Origin: Sympetrum striolatum
Lineage: Eukaryota; Arthropoda; Insecta; Odonata; Libellulidae
Length of the DNA: 64,000 nt
Assembly (NCBI GenBank): GCA_947579665.1
Contig: OX388350.1
Coordinates: 39,031,393-39,095,392 of the forward strand
Direction of reading: 5' to 3'
The notes beneath the pieces are model-generated. The model did not search any database, was not told the DNA's origin, and was given only the letters and a program-made list of their open reading frames with translations. Of this stretch, positions 12,901 to 24,352 are shown one piece after another. Each line of letters opens with the position of its first letter. Positions within the stretch are counted from its first letter, which is position 1. The position numbers and the translations under genes are program-made.

Positions 12901-15900
12901 GACCAAACAATACATTACTGTATTTATTTGAAAATAACGCCATATGGGTTTTTACTTTCTCCCTATACGTAGTATAAAGAAAGTATTGTACTCACAAAAA
13001 AATTCGACCTCCAGATTTAGACGGAAATAAATGTTTTGGGGCCCATAGAACTCATTTTCGCTATTTTCCCGAACATGTCTGTCTGTGGTAAAAACGTTTG
13101 TGGGTGTTCTATCTTAAAAAGTAATTATCCGATCATTTTCAAAATTCATATTTAGTATTTTCCTAACAATGCCAAGAGTTGATTAGTTTTTGGTGAATAT
13201 CGCTTAACCGGAAGTTTCTGTTTATCCGGGACAAAATTTCATTTCTTAAATATCTCTGTAAGAATGCAATATAGGTATATACAATTATAAACAAAGGTTG
13301 TAGATAATGTACTTTACTACAACTTTTGTATGAAACATTTTTTCGTTACACTGATTGTTTAGGAGTTATACTTCAATAATGGTTAACCGGAAGTTGTTGT
13401 TTCCCCAGAAATGGATGTTTTTCATACATATCTCTGTCAAAATGCAATGTAGGTATATACAATTCTTAACAAAGTTATAGATAATGTATTTTACTACAAA
13501 TGGTGTATGAAACATTTCCCTGTAACACTCATTGTTTTGGAGTTATTTATATATTACCGGCATAGGCTTCTGTTTTCAATAAATACGGAGAAAGTCATGT
13601 GTTGGCCACATCAGATTTTTTTTGCTCAAAATCAGGGTGCGGGTTAGAATCAATGGCACACTTGATTCAGACACGATTCAACTTGTTCTAATGTCCATAG
13701 CGTAGGGCTGACTGCTCACACTCTCGGCTCACCCTGGTTCCATATAACTCATCACATGTTCTATCAATATGTTATCATATGCTATATGTTATGTTTTGAC
13801 TGTAAGAACCACTACAGACTAAACAGTTCGCCGATAATTTGTAATTGAAAGGGAATGGGTTATTTAAGAAGTTTGATTGGCTAGCCAATCAAACTTTTTA
13901 AATGACTGATTTTGAATTGGCTAACAAGCTTGCTAACATGGGACTTCTGACGTAAGCGATTACTGGCTTATCGTATTGAGTATGCGCGTATAAATATACA
14001 TACAAGAATCTTAAACATGAATGGTAAACATGTATAATGCTGTGAATAGAGTGACCACATTTTTTAAGGCACACATTACATAAGGGGGCAAATGATTTAC
14101 AATTTCCGAGTAATGCATGACAACATTCGCTTAAATATGATTTTAATATTTGTTAAACGTGAAGTAAGAGGAAATGGAGAAGCTCTTACCTAGCTGTCCA
14201 TATTCCGGACATCCAAATGAGTAAAGACTTCCCTTGCAGTCTAACATCATACTGAATTCTCCTCCGCAATCAACTTTCACGATTGGAGGTCCTTTGTATG
14301 TCACCTACAAAATCAAAGAAGAATTTTCAAGAAAAACTTTCATTCGTTAGAAACAGTAGGGGAATCAACATTATAAATGACATTTTTGCTGAAACAAATT
14401 TAAGTCGAAGAAGCTCAATTCAATTTTTACACTGATTCAGGCTATATTTTAATAACAAATGAGGTGCATACATACAATGTTATGAGACAATATTTTTAAG
14501 GTATCTAGACTAGCAATAATAGGCTAAAATAAAAGATTTGAAGGGCAATTTATGAAGCTGCTAAGATTCTGAAAGCATTCTTCAGAGAGATGTCAAAAGA
14601 AAAACTGAACAACTAATGATTGACGCTAATTCAATTTAACACAGCAATATGTGCATTCATCATCAAGGTTCTAAAATTCAAGAAAACGACAAATTTAGAA
14701 AACAACTGCTGTGGTAGCTGCATAGCATCATTCTCTATATATATCTTCTCTATCATTCTACAGCTTTAATCCACGTTAGTAGTTATACTATAATGATAAT
14801 GATAATTATCAGCAGCCAGACAGTCTTGAGTAAGAATTTGAGATAAATCAGTATTTATCAATACTATGACAAGAATATCACTGTAACACTTTGTTATGAG
14901 ATAAAATTTGAAGTCTGTGAATTTGCGACGTAGCATAGACATCACCATATGCCTAAGTGTTATTAAGTAACTATTGCACAACTAGTTGATTTGTTGCTAC
15001 ATCACTACCAATGATTACGTAACTACTCCCGAATTAAACAAAATGGCTGACTAGTATTGTTAGTATCCTCAAATTGTGATCCACTGGCAGATAGAAAGAA
15101 GAAAGTGATATTATTGGCCTTTACTATCAGACCGTATTTTCAAAAAGTTGTTACTCATGACTTTCAGCATGCCTCTCACATTTAAAAAGAATACAAATGT
15201 GTCTCAAAAGATATCAAAGTTTCATTACACATACTAATAATATTTAATATTATATATAGACGTTTCTCCGGATATACCTATATATATACGAGTAAAATGT
15301 AGCTTGCATACTGCAAGCAGATCGGCAATACTAGTTTCATATCGGCATCATATCGGGACGGTCCTCAAAAGAAAAAAAAAAAGGATTGAAATTTTTCTTA
15401 AAATTCGCTAAAATTTCATCGTCTGGCATCGAACCCGGGTCTTACTGGTGAACTAACTATGCAGCAGAGTAGAAGACCACCTTCTGTAACTACGTGTGAG
15501 AATTCAAGCAGAAATATTGGCTACAACTGCCTGAAAAGACGTTCTAATTTTCACGAATGTAAATGGCTCTTTGGATTCGAACCAAGGACGATCTTGGAAA
15601 ATTAAAAAAGGTTTCTAAAAGTTATTTATGATCTCTATCTATATGCGGAATTTCAAATTTCTACATCATTGGGAAAGGTTTCAAAATAATTCCTAAAAAT
15701 CGGATCAACTTCTAATTGCAGAGACACCTGGTGTCGAACCCAGGACATATTGTAAGCTGTGAATGCACAGTTTGATTTGTAAAGACCTGTTCTTCTATCA
15801 CGCAAAGTTTTAAGTCGATAGCATGCCGGATAGTACCTTAATTTTGTTTCCGTTATCTCCGTTAGAAATGCATTGAGAAGTGCAAATGGCCCCCTGGGAT

Positions 15901-18900
15901 CGAACCAAGGACCATCAGCGAACATTTAAAATTCGATTATGAAATATATTTATGATATCTATCCACGTGCCGAGTTTCAAGTATCCATGTTATCGGGAAA
16001 GGATCCAAAAAAAATCTTCAAAATCGCCCCAATGCATTTTAAACGGCCGATTTTTGCCCCGACGTAGCATCGAACCATGGACCATATTTGGCGATGTCTT
16101 TTTCATTTTCGTTGGATATGCACGGCTTCTAGCGATCCCTCGAATTTCAACTCTCTCCTTTACCGGGAAGTGCCTCAAAAAAAATTTCCAAAATCCCCGC
16201 CATGTAATCTTATGGGGAAAATCGCGACTTTGGGGCCTTCTGGAATCGAACCCATGACACCGAGGTTCAAAGTCGGCTTTTTCCTGGAGGTTAAACGTCA
16301 TGGCCATAACATCGTAAAAATTTCAAATCAATTTCACTTTTGGTTTAGCCTGTGAATTTGTATCCTATCTGGGTATATATATGAATGAATCCGGAGAAGC
16401 ATCTATATATAATAGATAGGGGATCAAAATTCTAACCATGTTTCACAAGTGCCACTGCTTTGAAATTTTTACGATGTTATGGCCATGACGTGTAACCTCC
16501 AGGAAAAAGCCGACTTTGAACCTCGGTGTCATGGGTTCGATTCCAGAAGGCCCCAAAGTCGCGATTTTCCCCATAAGATTACATGGCCGGGATTTTCGAA
16601 AATTTTTTTGAGGCACTGCCCGGAAAAGGAGAGATTTGAAATTCAAGAGATCGCTAGATGCCGTGCATATCTAAAGTAAACCATAAAGACATCTACGAAT
16701 ATTATCCTTGGTTCGATGCTAGGTCGGGGCAAAAATCTGCCGTTTAAAATACATTGCGGCGATTTTGAAGATGTTTTTTTGATCCTTTCCCGATAACATG
16801 GATACGTGAAACTCGGCACGTGGATAGATATCATGAATATATTTCATAATCAAATTTTACATGTACGCTGGTCGTCCTTGGTTCGATCCCAGGGGGCGAT
16901 TTGCACTTCTCAATGCATTTCTTACGGAGATAACGGAAACAAAATTAAGGTACTTCCCGGCATGCTATCGACATCAAACTTTACCAGATACAAGAACAAG
17001 TCTTAACAAATCAAACTGTGCATTCACAGCTAACAATATGTCCTGGGTTCGACACCAGGTGTCTCTGCAATCAGAAGTTGATCCGATTTTTAGGAATTAT
17101 TTTGAAACCTTTCCCAATAATATAGAAACTTGAAATTCGGCTTATAGATAGAGATCATAAATAACTTTCAGAAACATTTTTTAGATTTCTAAGATCGTCC
17201 TTGGTTCGAATCCAGAGAGCCATTTAAATTCGTGAAAATTAGAACGTCTTTTGAGGCAGTTGTAGCCCGTATTTCTGCTTCAATTTTCACACATATTTAG
17301 AGATGGTGATGTTCTATTGTGCTGCATAGTAAGTTCACAGTAAAGACCCGGGTTCGATGCCAGACGATGGAATTTCAGCGAATTTTAAGAAAAAGTTAAA
17401 TCCTTTTTTTTTTCTTTTGAGGGCCGTCCCGATATGATGCCGATAAGAAATTAGTATTACCGATCTGCTTGCAGTATGCAAACAACATTTTACTCGTATT
17501 TAATATATATTTAAGATAAATAATAATAATATTATATTTTAAGTTAATATATTTTAAGGTATATAAGGTAATATATTTTAAGAATAAAACAAGCAACAAA
17601 GGGATATTAACAGTATCTCCAAAACATATTTCCTGCTTCTAATCCACAGTGAAGAATTCATTAGAAACCTCCTTTCTTATATATATATGAAAAAAGAAAA
17701 AAATTAAGAAGAAAGAGGTCAAATTTTAAACATAAATTAAATGAATTACTTAGTGCATTGCGAGATAATTTTAAATTAAATATATAAAATGCAAATATTT
17801 TTAAAAATTGTACCTGGGTGGGAGTAGTAACAACAGGATGCTGGTTACCAACGCCACACTGTCCCATTTTGTTATCACCGCAGCCGTATACTGTTCCTTG
17901 ATCTGAAAAATGAAAACAACAACAACATGATAATATTTCTAAATGAGACTAAATGTAAGGATTTTAGGATATCATCCCATTTTAACAAGTATCTTTAAAT
18001 CAATAGTTTCACCTTTCACTTCATGTTATGCGATAAAATATCGTTTAATACTAAAAATAATATGCAATAATTTAATATAAATTGTCAGCAAAGATAATAA
18101 TTGCTAGTTTTGATGGTTAAGTTTATTTTTTAACAAATACATTCATTAGATCATGTCTACATTTACTATGAAAAGCTAGAAGTGTTCATTATTTCCAATG
18201 TGTACTATAATATAACAATATCCATAAGTAATCATTTAGCATGCTAGACTATAGGCTTAATAGAGCAATACAAATACAAAAGAGACCATCTGCACGCTCT
18301 GACAAAAGGATTCACTAAATGCTAATTTCACCTAAACAATACCTTCTTACTTATCATGCAAAAAGCAATAATTTACCTTTCCTTTAATGGCATAAAATAA
18401 CTGATTTACATCAGCATTTGAGTTTTTTGAATCCCTATGTCCCCTTGCAAGGTGTTCAGAAATATTTTTGGTGCAAACTCAAATCCAATTTTCTATAAGC
18501 TAGAGCCTGTTTCTCTTGCAGTAAATGAAAATACAAGAAATAGCAAACACATGTCTGACAACTCTGTTTATTGACAAATAGAAGAGAGAGAGTCTGACAA
18601 ACTCTGACTTCTGACTCAGTAACATATTGTGGATGGCAAGTATGATACAGGCTCTCTAAAAACCTAGGTCAGTATCTTTAAAAAAAATTTCAAAAGCTAA
18701 ATGGAAATCAATGGGTAGAGAAAGTGGGTTTAATAAATTCACATAGATAGAGGAATCCTTGTTTTTCACTAGTCCAACATGTTTTAAAAAAATCAAATAC
18801 TTCTCAAACTATAGGGTGGGGGATAATGTAGTCCCTAGTTTCAAAAAATCACTGTAAGGCGCTCTGACCGATTAGAGGAATGCGGTAGGAACATTTAGGT

Positions 18901-21900
18901 CGGGGGGATGATGCCATTTACAGTAGTTGTCATGCCGTGGTCAGGTGAGCACAAAGGATTCGTTGTGGAGGCATTCTTCAAAAACAGGGAAAGTGTGGTA
19001 GCGATGCGGAGGGTGTTTCGCAGGCAGTTTGGTTTAAGTCGCCACGAAAGTGTTCCTGATCCTAAAACCATTTGGAAAAGGATTAGTAATCTAAGAGCAA
19101 CGGGATCTGCCATTCCTAGAAAACCAGTTAGTCGAACGAAAACCATGAGAACACCCGATAACATCGAGGCAGTTAGAGCATCTATTGAGCAGTCTCCAGT
19201 TCATTCTGCCCGAAAATATGCCACTGCCTTAGGAATATTGTTGAGAACAGTGAGGAGAATTTTACACGCAGACCTTCCCTTACACCCCTACAAAATGATG
19301 ATGGTCCAGAAATTGAGCCAACAAGACTTTGTGAAACGTGCATATGCTTGTTTCTTGCAACCACCTAATCTCCTTGCGAGGGGATGTTCCATGGCTCCCT
19401 CTCGCTCTCCAAATTTAACCCCATGCAACTTTTTCCTGTGGGGGTACCTCAAGGCTGAGGTTTTCAAATGTTGCCCTCAAACTGTCGAAGACCTAAAGGA
19501 TGCAATTGAGGATGTTATTGCAACAATTCCGCAAGTTATGCTGAAAAGAGTGTATGAAAACTTCTTCGAACGACTCAACATGTGTATTGCTCACCAAGTA
19601 AATATTACTTAGATGGTGTTATTTTCAAAACTTGATTAAAAAAATGGCATTGTATGCTCTTTTCAGTAACTAAACTTTTTTACAGTTATCTTGAACCATT
19701 TTTTTTCTATTTACCCCCAAAATCTGAGACTCCATTACGCCCCACCCTGTAGAATCATTTTAAGAAGCTGCTTGAATTCTTTGCCATATATAGTGTCAAA
19801 TTTCCTCAATGTAAAGAATATAATGTGGATTAATCCAACAATCTTAACCAGTTGTATTCAACCTTTTCTGACTTACCACTCACATATGCATTCTCATAAA
19901 CATGTTGAGATTACTATCTTACAAACAAACAGTTGCCAATAAATTATTACAGTGCAACTTACACAACCAAAGATGGCTAAGAGCAAGAGGAAACTGTAGT
20001 TTTAATAAACATAAAAAAATTTATTTCCTAGATTTGATTTTTCAAGCCTTATTTGTAGCATGTTCTTAATTTCACTGACATTGTTCTTTAATATTTTTTA
20101 TTTTGCCGATTACATCATCAATCCAGAAAATTGATCTAGCCCCATTGGGAATTATAAATTATTTCTGACCAACTCTGATTCCTTCCACTATTACAAGGTA
20201 AACAAACACAAATGAAGTCAGTTCTCCTCAATTTCTCATTCTCTTGGACTGCACCAAGTTGGGTTGGAGAAAGTAAAGCAAATTATGACAGTTTGATCAA
20301 AATAAAAATATATTGCAGTGTTAAGCTGATGTATCTTAACAGAAAAGTTAAATATACTGACTGTTGTGGCGTAGCTGGTGGTAGAGACAATATAAAACCT
20401 TCTGAGCAATTTCAGTTTACTCCACAACTGCTCTGAGCTGAAATTGATGAGGAAAATGTCAAAGAAAGTCTCAGTGCAATAATGGTAATGTAAACACTTG
20501 GTGCGGTTCAAGTGAACTACCACTCTGAACAAAAAGTTTGCATTCCTGAAGAAATCCTAAATTATCTACCTGCTTTACCTTCCATACCTAAAGCAGGTAT
20601 GGCTGATTTCATTTAATTGTATTCACTTTAAAATTATATACGTATGCTAGCAAGCGCCTTTAAAGAACCAGTCACATCTTACATTTTGGATATATAATTA
20701 GATTATAAAAATCATCATTAATTTCACAAAGACTGACTCATCAACATTGAAGATCATGAAGAATTATTAAAATTAGGTTATATATCAGACCTCAGTTCAG
20801 CTTGCTGTAACTCTTCACCTTAACTCGGGTATAGTACGTTTTTGCAAAATATGGTGGATGACATAGGAAATTGGATGACAAGAGGAAGAGTGGAGAAGAT
20901 GGGGAACTTTTGAGTAACTGCCTGCCATGCGTCATGGACAGCAACCAATTTTGGTTTGAAGCAAGAGTTTGTTTGTGCATGGTTACCCTCCCAGTAAGCA
21001 AGCACTGCCTCTCCTATTTTCCAAGTAGGTCAATCCCACCTGTGCAGTAGGTTACCGAGGGTCTGACACTACTTTGTAAATGGACTATACAACACTGCAC
21101 CCTAGGCAAACATCCTTTTAGTGACAGTATCACAAGGGCATGGGAGAGGAATTCTGGATTTTTGTACTTTTTCATTACCAAGCCAAGTAAAATTAATAGC
21201 GCCACCAATTTGAGCCCCTCAATCAGCTCAGACCCTTGATACCTGGGCAACTGCTTTGATTTTCATTAAAACTCTGCTTTTATAATTGGAAAATTAAAAT
21301 CTTTCAACTCAACAGTGTTAACAGCAAAACTGCGCTTGTACATACATTGGATAGTACACTGTAATTTAGTATTTGTTATTTCTTACTGTTTTGTTGGTCA
21401 GTACAAGTGTTTTACAATGTTATTCTGACACATTATTATTTACATTTCTGTACTTGAACAGTTTTACTCACCCATAAATTTGTAAGTGTACAACAAGAGA
21501 AGCAGATGTGAAAAAGTGAGTGCAAGAACTTGAATTCAGATCTCCTTATAACAAGTACATTTCTCTACCCAATTGAGCTATCTGGATAGAACATTCTAAC
21601 ATGCCGTTAGGAAGACTTCGTATGAAAAAGGCTTGTGGTATTGCTCAACTGACCAACATCATCCTCATTCAGGAATCAGCACAGAAATGAACTGAATTAT
21701 TTTTCAATGACATAAAAATGTCCTAAAATATTATGGGTTTGCTACACAACATATAATCTGTGATGCAATACCGTTAAATTGCAAGGCACCACAGTACATA
21801 TTACTAGAAGAATATCCTTCTGAATTGAAAGATTCTGAAAACAACATTCAAAAAACTTCTGAGTCCCAACACACATTTCATACCAATAAAATCAACTCAC

Positions 21901-23816
21901 CACTACTCTACAAATCACATGCAAAGGAATGACCAGCTAACATTCATATAAATGATAACTTTACTTACCAGTGAGAAAAAGTGTGTGGTTTCGACCACAT
22001 GCAGCAGCAACAATAACCTCATCTTTGAGAGCCACAACCTCTTCAGGAGTGTCCCTTCTAACTGTGTCACCATGACCAAGCTGTCCCTTTTCATTTCGAC
22101 CTTTTCGATTGACAATAAAAAAACAAGATATGAAAAGAACAACGTGTGGTATATTGAGAGAATGCTTTCAAGAAACTGTATGCCATACTATATTTCAGGA
22201 AGAAGGTCATTGACCTATGTCTATTTCTAAGAATGCATGATAGCAAAAGAAGAGGTGAGCAAAGAATTATTTCAAAATAAACTTCACAATAGACACAAAT
22301 AGCTCAAAATTTGATGCTCCAATATATATGTGAAAATCCAACTGAAATTCATGAAAGAAACTTTTTGCATTTTGGTCAAACTTATACATTTTTATTTGCA
22401 CCAACACAGAGATTGAGGAAATTGAATTACAAGAGATGCAGCGAGCAGCAATGAAATTTTCATTTTTTTAGAACCTGTAAAATGTTATGGTTATGAATCA
22501 AACCTTAAATGAAATATGAAACATATAGACTCATGATGATATGACTCAAAACTCCCATTTTATGATGAAAATATTATTATTCGCCATTTTTAACCTACTG
22601 CAAGATATGAAAATACTTTTGAGAGCTCTAAAAAAAATATAATAATAATGAAGTTGAATCAATTGCTTAACCTAAGATTATACACAGCATTATAATACGT
22701 AGCAAAAATAATTTCGGTAAAATTTCACTTTAGGACTGTTTGAAATTCTACCATAATTTCAATTACGAACATGATTTTAAAAATATCATTTAGTAGATTA
22801 AATCCTTATAAAAATCAAACGGCAACCACTTGCAAACTATCTGATGTGGGATGAATGCACTGAAATGAAAAAAATTAAAGACAAAACTGACGCAACGTTC
22901 AGTCAAGGAGAAAACTGCAAACGTTTACTTCAGCCGATTTACTTTACGGAGAAAAAAATCTCACTTTATTTCAATTTGCGCATTTGGATATTACGCATAA
23001 TGTACATGACTAAGCGAATTGATTGACCTCGTTAAAATAATCGCGCGTTTTAGAGCGATATAAAAATTACTTCTGAAATAAACACGGCTAAATAAAAACA
23101 GATAGTTTTTAAAAAACTTACCCCAAGTAAGTAGTTTTCCGTCTTCAGTTACTGCGACATTATGCGCGCACGTGTTCCCCGCAGCAACAAAACGAATTTT
23201 AACACCAGCCAATGGACCATATCTATGCGGAACCCACAAATTTCTTCCAGCCGTTCCTTTAGCATTCTTGGGAGGCTCTCTTCGGCCGATGAGGTCCCAA
23301 TTAGTGCTTCCACAAATCAAAAGTGTACCGTTATGCTCCGATCCCTTTACTTTCTGTTGGGATTCGACGGAAAATCGGACATCGTAACAATTACTTTCAA
23401 TTTTAAACTAAAAATAATAATTTCATAACTTTTTAGGCAATTAAATTAAATAATTGATATTAAAAAAAGTCAAGGGACGTCGGGCGCGATAATATCGAAA
23501 CTCACTTCGACGACGCATTATTTTCTTATCACAACATTATTCACCAAATAGTGGAAATTTTGCATCATGTGCTCGTACCAACTAGATTATGTGCGGGGCA
23601 TGGTTAAAATGACACGCATGCGTATCAACCTACCACCGTGTTTTTGTCAGGTTGATCGACGCCTGTACCAAAACCATCGCGACTTCCTTCTCCATTGTCT
23701 GAGGGTTTAGACGTTTGAGTGCTGTCACCTTCTTCTTCGCTTTCTTTCGAATCGTCCAATTTTCTTTCCTTATTGCTCGACTCGTCAATGTCTTCGCTCT
23801 TTCTTTTTTCGGACAT
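6962..23816 (-). CDS. RCC2: RCC2 / TD-60 homologue (RCC1-repeat protein), 8 exons, C-terminus missing
   Basis: Eight exons on the minus strand: 23634-23816, 23122-23353, 21969-22100, 17814-17902, 14190-14304, 10999-11165, 7622-7802, 6962-7140. All joints have AG acceptors and GT donors and keep one frame, giving 426 codons. The N-terminus (about 60 residues) is acidic and lysine-rich, starting MSEKRKSEDIDE. After it come RCC1 beta-propeller blades typical of RCC2: LLICGSTNWDLIGR, GRNEKGQLGHGDT, VRDVACGTNHT, VFSWGFGGYGRLGHAEPKDE, YPKPVQDLAGWAIRS and IIAWGPSPTYGE-like text. In vertebrates RCC2/TD-60 acts in mitosis at the centromere and midzone and in small-GTPase control; that role is taken from the family. 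About 60-70 residues of the usual C-terminus are absent: after exon 8 the frame reads nine more codons to a stop at 6932-6934. I found no last exon between 1 and 6900. Introns are full of transposon relics. Confidence 0.93.
7205..7260 (+). repeat. Solo end of a mariner-like element
   Basis: ACAGGGTACGATCAAAAAGT is the style of tip seen in mariner elements of the CAGGGTG.GACCAAAAAGT type. No matching opposite end is seen within the next 300 bp. Confidence 0.35.
7950..8115 (-). pseudogene. Non-LTR retrotransposon fragment (CR1/Jockey-type RT C-terminal region)
   Basis: Minus-strand translation reads LLFVSLLEYVASIWDP, then YKLEKVQRKAICLAKKCY, one in-frame stop, then YKYALPCHTLKVGS. This matches the conserved segment after the reverse transcriptase palm in CR1/Jockey LINEs (pattern LEYAS.VWDP...LEKVQR.A). 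A short dead fragment in an RCC2 intron. Confidence 0.75.
8191..8690 (-). mobile_element. Internally deleted Tigger-derived fragment
   Basis: Opens with the same tip CAGTAGAAGTCCGTTAT, preceded by TA, and follows the inverted right end of the 56.3-58.8 kb element (CTGA..AAAATTGG.AAAGTACTC; GAATCCAAGGTCA). It then jumps to sequence matching the left part (TATCAAATT..TTTTTCGAGATATTTTTCATTC and the GAGAGGTTAAC stretch). The far tip is not recognisable, so the right limit is approximate. Confidence 0.75.
8796..8870 (+). repeat. G-rich tract (possible G-quadruplex)
   Basis: Runs of GGGTGGGGGAGGGG continuing into G13, then GGGGGGTGGGGGGTC 40 bp on. The following TGCGTAACCTAATTTATGTA and GACCCC resemble the end of a dispersed repeat. 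In an RCC2 intron. Confidence 0.6.
9767..10650 (+). mobile_element. Mariner-like (DUF4817-type) element with internally deleted transposase
   Basis: TIRs of about 22 bp (CAGGGTGTTTACCGGGAACC at left and its inverse at right) with TA on each side (9765-9766 and 10651-10652). A plus-strand relic begins near 9880 (WNLEHRAFIMRRFYTNGESV, then RDFHQHFNVPLRGPIPDR: the helix-turn-helix DUF4817 region). It shifts frame near 10090, then jumps to a C-terminal piece (SPDLAIPDFFLWSFLKS) where the third catalytic Asp motif would be. Most of the catalytic core is gone. Located in an RCC2 intron. Confidence 0.85.
12315..12353. repeat. Hairpin, 17-bp perfect arms, 5-nt loop
   Basis: AACAATTATTTTATTTT and its inverse with GAGGT between. 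In an RCC2 intron; purely A+T-driven pairing. Confidence 0.85.
12953..13600 (+). repeat. Unclassified dispersed repeat (TACTTTCTCC family), copy 1
   Basis: Starts with TACTTTCTCCCTATACGTAG, then GTATAAAGAAAGTATTGT, a near-palindromic tip. The body has two tandem sub-blocks (TAACCGGAAGT..GTTT..ATATCTCTGT, then ACAATTxxxAACAAAG, TAGATAATGTA, TTACTACAA, TATGAAACATTT, CACT.ATTGTTT.GGAGTTAT), and it ends near TACGGAGAAAGTC. In an RCC2 intron. No ORF. Confidence 0.6.
13862..13903. repeat. 42-bp near-perfect palindrome with inverted CCAAT motifs
   Basis: Core 13869-13896 is perfect (half site AAGTTTGATTGGCT); one mismatch when extended to 42 bp. Contains ATTGG and CCAAT about the centre. In an RCC2 intron. 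Confidence 0.9.
15286..17499. repeat. Long inverted repeat built of box-B-bearing modules (unclassified foldback-like element)
   Basis: Two arms of about 1.06 kb face each other around a spacer of roughly 60-80 bp (about 16345-16420). The outer tips are mirror images (ATACGAGTAAAATGT at 15286; ACATTTTACTCGTAT to 17499) next to a short palindrome GCTTGCATACTGCAAGC. Each arm has six modules with GGTTCGANNCC-like boxes. Right arm, plus strand: 16534, 16710, 16880, 17046, 17203, 17351. Left arm, minus strand: 15425, 15573, 15730, 15896, 16066, 16242. Between boxes, modules share a second block (TTCCCGATA..ATGGA..CTTGAAATTCGGC). No transposase ORF is present. It sits in the RCC2 intron 14305-17813. 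Family unknown to me. Confidence 0.85.
18812..19749 (+). mobile_element. Second mariner-like (DUF4817-type) element with fused, core-deleted transposase ORF
   Basis: TIRs of about 24 bp (TAGGGTGGGGGATAATG at left; CATTACGCCCCACCCTG at right) and TA flanks (18810-18811, 19750-19751). The plus-strand frame 18908-19612 (234 codons) is open: DUF4817 helix-turn-helix (FVVEAFFKNRESVVAMRRVF), HTH_29-like linker (TARKYATALGI-type text), then straight into the C-terminal motif RSPNLTPCNFFLWGYLK. Full-length relatives have about 100 or more residues of catalytic core in between, so the protein is probably inactive although the frame is intact. In an RCC2 intron. Confidence 0.85.
21520..21600 (-). repeat. 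tRNA-like / SINE head
   Basis: Minus strand reads CAGATAGCTCAATTGGGTAG, a textbook tRNA box A / D-arm, then about 35 nt later AATTCAAGTTC in the box B position. Stems are imperfect and no acceptor stem is clear, so this is a pseudo-tRNA or SINE head. In an RCC2 intron. Confidence 0.55.
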
Positions 23817-24352
23817 AATTGCCTGATGTCACGGTACAACGTTGTTCTGATAATTCAAGCTATTGATTACACGACTCTTCAGAATCTTTCAGGCGCTTAC
23901 CGGTTATTGTTCCTTTCGCTTTATTCTGTGATATACACGCCGCTACGTGTTGAATAAACGAACTACTCCCGGGTAAGAATAGTTTCCGATCATTTGGGTG
24001 TTAATGAGTTAGGTATTGGTAACTTGTGATAATATAAATTGATTCAATTTAATTGAAATTTGTGGTTCAGAATTCCATGTCTCGAACTGCAATTAGCTAC
24101 TATCACTCGTACTTGCTTTGAAAGACATGAGTTATTTTGAACTCATCATAGGAAATCCCATTTATCATCGAAGGTCAGGTATCCCAGAGTTGTGTGTTCA
24201 AGCTTCCTTTTAGTTTGTCATACGAGCTAATCGAAATTGACTGGAGAGAAGATATTTTGAAGATTTTCCAGGCTAGTGGTTACGGAGCAACAATTGCCTC
24301 TTTACCGTTTCAACTATCAATATTGCATTACGTTGTGAAAATAGACGGCCAA
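23817..24352. promoter_or_regulatory. Head-to-head intergenic region, putative bidirectional promoter of RCC2 and ZC3H10
   Basis: The start codons of RCC2 (minus) and the ZC3H10 homologue (plus) are only about 535 bp apart and point away from each other, so both 5' UTRs and core promoters must lie here or overlap upstream exons. I see no TATA box with clear spacing for either gene, as expected for housekeeping genes. The plus-strand frame is open from 24194, so a longer N-terminus for ZC3H10 is formally possible, but that extra stretch has no family similarity I recognise. Confidence 0.6.

Noticed and set aside
15286..17499. Box-B motifs as real tRNA genes or a CRISPR-like array
   Set aside because: No box A at tRNA distance, no acceptor stems, modules too long and too diverged for CRISPR, and the DNA is eukaryotic.
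20792..21250. Minus-strand ORFs around 21 kb
   Set aside because: Short, no family similarity, inside an RCC2 intron next to a SINE-like sequence.
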